Assembly (NCBI RefSeq): GCF_013385825.1
Contig: NZ_JACAPG010000023.1
Location: 96,367-160,366, forward strand
Source: Pseudomonas reactans
Lineage (GTDB): Bacteria; Pseudomonadota; Gammaproteobacteria; Pseudomonadales; Pseudomonadaceae
Reading direction: 5' to 3'
DNA: 64,000 bases
Positions 59,727 to 64,000 of the stretch are shown piece by piece. The position numbers were made by a program, and so were the translations under genes. The stretch's first letter is position 1, and the number at the start of each line of letters is the position of its first letter. The notes under the pieces are model-generated. The model saw only the letters and a program-made list of their open reading frames with translations. It ran no database searches and was not told where the DNA came from.

Positions 59727-60170
59727 TTATCCGGCGAAAGGCAGCCAAGGGCTGGCGAGGATCACGACCAGGGTCAGCAGCGCTTGCGCGCCCAGCAGCC
59801 AGGCTTGTTTGCGCAACAGTTTGAGCGCGCCACGACGGCGCTCGGTCCAGGGCCGGCCAACGCGCTTGGCCGATTGCAGGCCAAGGGTCTGCAAGGCCTG
59901 GTCGAGGTCCGGGGTGCGGTCGATGTCCCGGGCCAGCAGCGCGAACAGGTCGGCGTCGAAGGCCACGCGCAGCGCCCAGTACTTTTGCAGCAGTCCGAGG
60001 ATAATCATCCACAGGCTCAGCAGCAGGCAGATTGGCGCAATACTCGCCATCAGCAGTTGAGCCAGGCCGAACAGTACGCCAACCAGGGTCAGGCCTGTGG
60101 ATAACTGATCCAGCGAGCGACCACGACGCAACAAGCTGGCGACAACCTGCAGTTCCATATCAGCGGGCAT
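59727..60170 (-). CDS. Small membrane protein of the ynb-like cluster
   Basis: About 147 residues. Two central membrane helices (STGLTLVGVLFGLAQLLMAS, IAPICLLLSLWMIILGLL) and a C-terminal third (LLGAQALLTLVVILASPW) flank a charged loop (ALRVAFDADLFALLARDIDR). No catalytic motif was recognised. ATG 60170 overlaps the phosphatase stop by 11 bases; ATG 60158 (MELQVVASLL) is an alternative. Conserved position between the phosphatase and acyltransferase genes suggests an accessory subunit. A DnaA nonamer lies inside (60096). Confidence 0.7.
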   Translation of the reverse strand: MPADMELQVVASLLRRGRSLDQLSTGLTLVGVLFGLAQLLMASIAPICLLLSLWMIILGLLQKYWALRVAFDADLFALLARDIDRTPDLDQALQTLGLQSAKRVGRPWTERRRGALKLLRKQAWLLGAQALLTLVVILASPWLPFAG

Positions 60171-61458
60171 GGGGTAAACCCTCCAAAGCTTCACGGTGTG
60201 CGGTGTGCAGGACTACATCGGCCCGCGCTGTACGAATGATAGACAGCGCATCCTCTATCGTCGCGGCGCGCCCGGTGTGCAGTAGCCAGGCCGCGACGGC
60301 AGTGGCGCTGCGCGAGTAGCCGAGAGCGCAGCACACCAGCAATGGGCCACTTGCGCGCAATCGCTCGATGGCTTGCGCGGCTTGCAGGCATTCAGTGGGG
60401 CTCGGGGCAATCAGGTCCAGCACGGGAATCAATTGGTAAGCGCGGCCCTGTGGATTAATCGGCAATTCGGCACTGAGATCGACGATGGCCTTGAAGGGTT
60501 CTTGCTCGCTCGTTGTAGGAATACGCCCAAGCCAGACGTTATCCACAATCAGGTCAGGTTGTGGATGCTTGCGTGTCCACAGGCGCGAGTTGACCCAGGC
60601 AGCGGCCAGATAGGGCGCGTACAGCCAACGCGCGGCAGGTGTAAGTTGGCCGTCGGCGCGTTTCTGGAAGCCCGCAGCGCCGAGCACGAAGTAATTGGCC
60701 TTGATCAAGGCGAGGGAAACCGCAGGCCAAAGTATCCACAGCCATGCGCCACCCATCACAAATGCAAGGATCGCCAAGGCCAAGGCGCCCACGCCATAGC
60801 GCACACCCAACCGCCAGCGCTTGGGATCCCGCGTCAGCCGTGCATTCAACAACGGGCTCGGATGTTCCAGCGGCCATAACCACACACACAGCCACCCGGC
60901 GAGGGCGCCTGTGGGTAAGTCGATAAAGTGATGTTGATAAGTGGTCAGCACCGAAATGCCGATCAACGCGAACCAGCCATGCACCAGCCAACGCCAGATT
61001 CCCTGGGTATGGCGTTGGTACATGACCCATAGGATCACCAGCAACGCGATATGCAGGGACGGCGCCTGGTTGAACGGCTTGTCGAACCCCGCCAGCACCG
61101 CAAACAGCCAGCCAAATACGCCGTCCAGCTCCGGCCGCTCGAAGGTGAAGCGCAGCGGCCAGAGCAGGAAGCAGCTCACGGCGATCACTTGGGCACTCAG
61201 CAGACGCAGCGCATGTTGCTTCAGTTCATGCCGAGTGTTGGGTAGCAACAGAGAAAACCCGTAGAGCAGGTCGATGGACCAGTAGGGCACGATGGTCCAG
61301 GCCCAGAACGGCATATGGGTTTCCCAGCCGAACACCAGCGTGCCGACGTCACTGCGCTGGCTGGTGACCCAGGTGGCAAAGCCGTAGGTGCTGAAAAACA
61401 GCGGCGCCAACAGCAGTAGCCACAGGAACGCGGGTTTCAATAAGCCGGGTTCGCGCAT
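60160..61458 (-). CDS. PAP2-like / dual-specificity phosphatase fusion (YnbD-like)
   Basis: 432-residue fusion. The N-terminal half (about 1-195) has six membrane helices and a PAP2-type site, PSLH (133-136) and HHFID (176-180), expected to remove phosphate from lipid phosphates such as PGP-type products. After further helices, a C-terminal dual-specificity/tyrosine phosphatase domain (about 300-432) carries CCALGYSRSA with catalytic Cys377 and Arg383 and a candidate acid Asp348. The residue before Cys377 is Cys, not the usual His. It starts two bases after the methyltransferase stop (ATG 61458). Confidence 0.88.
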   Translation of the reverse strand: MREPGLLKPAFLWLLLLAPLFFSTYGFATWVTSQRSDVGTLVFGWETHMPFWAWTIVPYWSIDLLYGFSLLLPNTRHELKQHALRLLSAQVIAVSCFLLWPLRFTFERPELDGVFGWLFAVLAGFDKPFNQAPSLHIALLVILWVMYQRHTQGIWRWLVHGWFALIGISVLTTYQHHFIDLPTGALAGWLCVWLWPLEHPSPLLNARLTRDPKRWRLGVRYGVGALALAILAFVMGGAWLWILWPAVSLALIKANYFVLGAAGFQKRADGQLTPAARWLYAPYLAAAWVNSRLWTRKHPQPDLIVDNVWLGRIPTTSEQEPFKAIVDLSAELPINPQGRAYQLIPVLDLIAPSPTECLQAAQAIERLRASGPLLVCCALGYSRSATAVAAWLLHTGRAATIEDALSIIRTARADVVLHTAHREALEGLPHAR

Positions 61459-61460
61459 GC

Positions 61461-63209
61461 TCAGATCTTCTGTGCCAGGGACACGGTGAAAATGCCCCAC
61501 TCATCCACTCGCTGGGTGATCTTGCGGAAACCGGCGGCTTCCACCAGTTGATCCATTTCCGCTTGGCTGCGGCGGCGCATCACCCAAGCCTGGCCCTGGC
61601 GGTGGCTGGTCAGTGCGCGTGCGATCAGCTCCAGTTGCGGGTGCCATGGCTGGCCGGTGTAGACCAGATAGCCGCCGGGCTCTACGGCCTCAGCGAGGCC
61701 CGCCAGCGAACCGCCGACCATGCCGTTATCGGCAAACAGCTCATACAACCCGGACACCACCGCCAGCGTCGGCTTGGGGTCCAGCGCAGCCAGGTCCAAA
61801 CGGTCAAAAGCATCGCCTTTGACGAATTGCGCGATGTCGCCCAGGCCTTTTTCGCGAATCAGCGCACCACCGTCGCGTACGTTGATGTCGCTGTAGTCAC
61901 GCAGCAGGATCGATTCCGGCAGCGGAGACACGCCCTGCAAGGCTTCGAGGATGTAGCGGCCATGACCGGCGGCGATATCCACGATACGCACTTCGCGATC
62001 TTCCCCGCGTAACTTGGCCATCGCCAGGCGCAACAGTTCTTCGACATTCAACTTGCGCTGACGAATGCCGCGCCAGCCGATGGAGTTGAGGTAGTTGGTG
62101 TCGATCATCCGCCCCAGCCCGCCCTTGCCGGTGGGCGTGTTGCGGTACACGTAATCGAGGGTGCTGCCGGAGTCGAAACCGGTGTCGAAGCCCAGCTTCA
62201 CGCCGTCCGACAGGTTCTTGCCCAGGCCCATGCTGGCGCGGGTCATGCGCCAGTACAGGTCGCGCAAGGAGTTGCGCGGCAGCGGCGCGGCCAGGGCTTC
62301 GGACTCGGCGCAAGTAGCGCCCAGCTTGTCGGCATCCAGCAGCGAGGCGCGGTCCAGCGGGTGTTCGAAGTTCTGCAGGATGAAACGCCGGGCGCTGCTC
62401 ACAGCGGAGGCGCGGTCACGTTCGCCCAGGGTGTCGTGGAAGAAACCGGGGAGAATGTGCAGCTCTTTTTTCAGGCTGCCGAGGCGGTCGAAAAATTGCT
62501 GTTGGGGTTTGCGGTGCACCACAAAGTCCGAACCCGAGATCAGCAGTTGCGTCGGCACCTGGATCGCCTGGGCATCGGCGACAACCCGGTCGGCCGCTTC
62601 GTACAGGCCGAGCAGCACATTCACCGAAATGGCCTTGGTGATCAGCGGATCGCTGTCGTAGGAGGCGACGCGCTCCGGGTCATGGCTGAGGAACTTGGCC
62701 TTGACGTAACTGTTGACGAAAAAGTTGCCACGGAACTTGCGCATCAGCGCCAGGCCCGTCCGCGCAAAGGGGACGTAGAGCTTGACCTTGAACGCGGGGG
62801 ACGCGAGCACCAGCGCGCGAATCTTCGGCGCGTAGTCGTGTACCCACGTCGCGGCAATCACCGCGCCGACGCTTTGCGCGATGACGGCGAAGTTCTCCTC
62901 CTCGATGCCATAGGTGGCGCCGATGTGGTCGCAGAAGGTCTGCACATCGCGGGCGCTGGTGGCGAAGCTGGGGCTGTCACCGCGTTCGCCGGGAGATTGG
63001 CCATGACCACGGGCGTCCCAGGCGAAGAAGTCGAATTGCGGCAGGTTCAGCTCATCCACCAGGTGCGCGATACGCCCCGAATGTTCATGGCCGCGATGGA
63101 ACAACACGATTGCCTTGCGCGGCCCGGTAGTCTCGGTGGCCGGCCAGTGCCGGTAGAAAAGCTCGACGCCGTCATGGGTACTGAAGGTGTGCTGTTGCTG
63201 TTCGCGCAT
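61461..63209 (-). CDS. Alpha/beta-hydrolase / SAM methyltransferase fusion (YnbC-like)
   Basis: 582 residues. The N-terminal serine hydrolase of the monoglyceride lipase type (1-290) has LFHRGHEHSG (oxyanion loop), DARGHGQSPG and the nucleophile elbow AQSVG (Ser113; first Gly replaced by Ala), plus a candidate catalytic His in HDTLGE. The C-terminal class I methyltransferase (about 330-582) has SAM loop IVDIAAGHGRYI (Asp411-Gly417). Fusion suggests that one enzyme cleaves or transfers an acyl group and methylates the same head-group. ATG 63209 is chosen by family similarity; 11 bases from the CDP-alcohol phosphotransferase gene. Confidence 0.88.
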   Translation of the reverse strand: MREQQQHTFSTHDGVELFYRHWPATETTGPRKAIVLFHRGHEHSGRIAHLVDELNLPQFDFFAWDARGHGQSPGERGDSPSFATSARDVQTFCDHIGATYGIEEENFAVIAQSVGAVIAATWVHDYAPKIRALVLASPAFKVKLYVPFARTGLALMRKFRGNFFVNSYVKAKFLSHDPERVASYDSDPLITKAISVNVLLGLYEAADRVVADAQAIQVPTQLLISGSDFVVHRKPQQQFFDRLGSLKKELHILPGFFHDTLGERDRASAVSSARRFILQNFEHPLDRASLLDADKLGATCAESEALAAPLPRNSLRDLYWRMTRASMGLGKNLSDGVKLGFDTGFDSGSTLDYVYRNTPTGKGGLGRMIDTNYLNSIGWRGIRQRKLNVEELLRLAMAKLRGEDREVRIVDIAAGHGRYILEALQGVSPLPESILLRDYSDINVRDGGALIREKGLGDIAQFVKGDAFDRLDLAALDPKPTLAVVSGLYELFADNGMVGGSLAGLAEAVEPGGYLVYTGQPWHPQLELIARALTSHRQGQAWVMRRRSQAEMDQLVEAAGFRKITQRVDEWGIFTVSLAQKI

Positions 63210-63220
63210 CGCAAAAATCC

Positions 63221-63844
63221 TTATGCAATCGGTGAGGTTTCTTGTTGTTCTTTGAGGCCCTGGCGCACCCGATTGACCAAGGTGTAGGCGAGCAGGGCAG
63301 CCACCAGCCACATAACGGCATCGACCCAACCCGCGCCCAGCCAGCCCAGCGCCACGCCAGTGGCCAGTACGCCGAGCACGAACGCGCGATCGCTTTTGCC
63401 CATCGGCCCGTCATAGCGCCGCGATGCCCCCACCATCGGCCCCAGCACGCCGGCGTATTCGCTGAACACCGCCAGCAGCGCCACCAGCAGCACCGGCGCC
63501 AGGCTCACGCCGGGGATCAGTGCGAACGGCAGGATCAGCGCACTGTCAGCGATCACATCGCACAGTTCATTCAGGTAGGCGCCCAGGCGTGACTGCTGGC
63601 CGAATTCACGGGCAAGCATGCCGTCGATGGCGTTGAGCGCCATGCGCAGGATCATCCACAGCGGGATCAGCGCAAACAGCCACAGGTGTTGGGCGAAGCT
63701 GGCGATCAACAGGCCGACCAGTAAGGAAATCACGCCGGCCAGCACGGTGATTTGGTTGGCGGTGGTGCCATTGTCATAGAGGCGCTGCACAAGAGGGCGC
63801 AGCAGGTTTTGAAAACGCGGCTTGAGCTGATAGATCGAAATCAT
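63221..63844 (-). CDS. CDP-alcohol phosphotransferase family protein (YnbA-like)
   Basis: 207-residue inner-membrane protein with six helices. The family motif is present in the form NxxDGxxAR...GxxxNxxxD: Asn71, Asp74, Gly75, Ala78, Arg79, Gly88, Asn92, Asp96. Canonical enzymes have Asp at positions 71 and 92; the same substitutions, as I recall it, occur in E. coli YnbA. It should transfer an alcohol onto CDP-diacylglycerol made by the cluster's own synthase. First gene of the cluster (leftward); about 135 bases of apparently gene-free DNA lie between it and a REP. Confidence 0.88.
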   Translation of the reverse strand: MISIYQLKPRFQNLLRPLVQRLYDNGTTANQITVLAGVISLLVGLLIASFAQHLWLFALIPLWMILRMALNAIDGMLAREFGQQSRLGAYLNELCDVIADSALILPFALIPGVSLAPVLLVALLAVFSEYAGVLGPMVGASRRYDGPMGKSDRAFVLGVLATGVALGWLGAGWVDAVMWLVAALLAYTLVNRVRQGLKEQQETSPIA

Positions 63845-63978
63845 GGGGAGTGACGCTTCCTTGTCCGTGAACCCGCGAAAAACTGTTCTGGAGTGTGCCC
63901 GATTCAGCCTGGCCTGCACCAGTGATGGCGTGTGTTTCTGGGGGTTTAGTCACGATATCGAACGCGCTGAAGAACAAA

Positions 63979-64000
63979 TGTGGGAGCGGGCTTGCTCGCG
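63979..64000. repeat. REP element at the right edge (partial)
   Basis: TGTGGGAGCGGGCTTGCTCGCG, a typical P. fluorescens-group REP half; any second copy lies outside the window. Confidence 0.7.

Noticed and set aside
63774..63977. Short minus-strand open frame before the YnbA-like gene
   Set aside because: No ribosome-binding site or family resemblance; overlaps the true gene's start region in another frame.
1..64000. CRISPR arrays, tRNA or rRNA genes, prophage or IS elements
   Set aside because: No regularly spaced direct repeats with unique spacers, no cloverleaf or rRNA sequence, and no transposase or integrase gene were recognised.

Overview
The window is the replication-origin region of a Pseudomonas chromosome, most likely from the P. 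fluorescens group. The basis is the canonical gyrB-recF-dnaN-dnaA / oriC / rpmH-rnpA-yidD-yidC-mnmE-mnmG-rsmG-parA-parB-atp order, high-GC Pseudomonas-like proteins, REP/REPIN repeats of the P. fluorescens type and perfect parS palindromes. No tRNA, rRNA, CRISPR array, insertion sequence or prophage was recognised.

Left part (1-13.3 kb): the threonylcarbamoyl-AMP synthase gene tsaC (cut by the window edge), dprA and a LysM-less tsaP homologue run leftwards. def-fmt-rsmB-trkA and a small TPR gene run rightwards. A lipid A acyltransferase gene and tag run leftwards, then glyQ-glyS-gmhB-plsC run towards the origin. A CHASE2 histidine kinase gene (13.3-15.6 kb) faces an OmpR-type regulator gene (16.1-16.8 kb). 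The junk between them looks like the remains of a third, FecR-like component.

Origin core (16.8-32.4 kb): gyrB, recF, dnaN and dnaA point left; rpmH, rnpA, yidD, yidC, mnmE, mnmG, rsmG, parA and parB point right. The dnaA-rpmH gap holds four exact DnaA boxes plus an AT-rich unwinding-like stretch. A second gap, mnmE-mnmG, has the same layout. Three parS sites lie at 16.8, 19.35 and 19.98 kb, two inside recF, so the ParABS segregation system is complete in this window.

Right of the origin (32.4-43.9 kb): the nine-gene atp operon is preceded by a good sigma-70 promoter and has hairpins at three subunit boundaries. glmU, a DeoR-type regulator and glmS follow.

Accessory right arm (43.9-64 kb): a small unknown gene; a class II-type Fic gene preceded by a 17-bp direct repeat; a LemA/GIDE membrane pair; the PBP1C / alpha-2-macroglobulin pair; a LysE exporter gene divergent from an Lrp/AsnC regulator gene; a mobile mystery protein A/B pair (XRE regulator plus Fic) with four palindromic operators at about 33-bp spacing; and a six-gene membrane-lipid cluster related to E. 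coli ynbABCD. The last two are the strongest candidates for poorly described biology here. The ynb-like cluster contains a putative CDP-diglyceride synthase, an acyltransferase, a CDP-alcohol phosphotransferase with altered metal-site residues, a PAP2/dual-specificity phosphatase fusion and a hydrolase/methyltransferase fusion.
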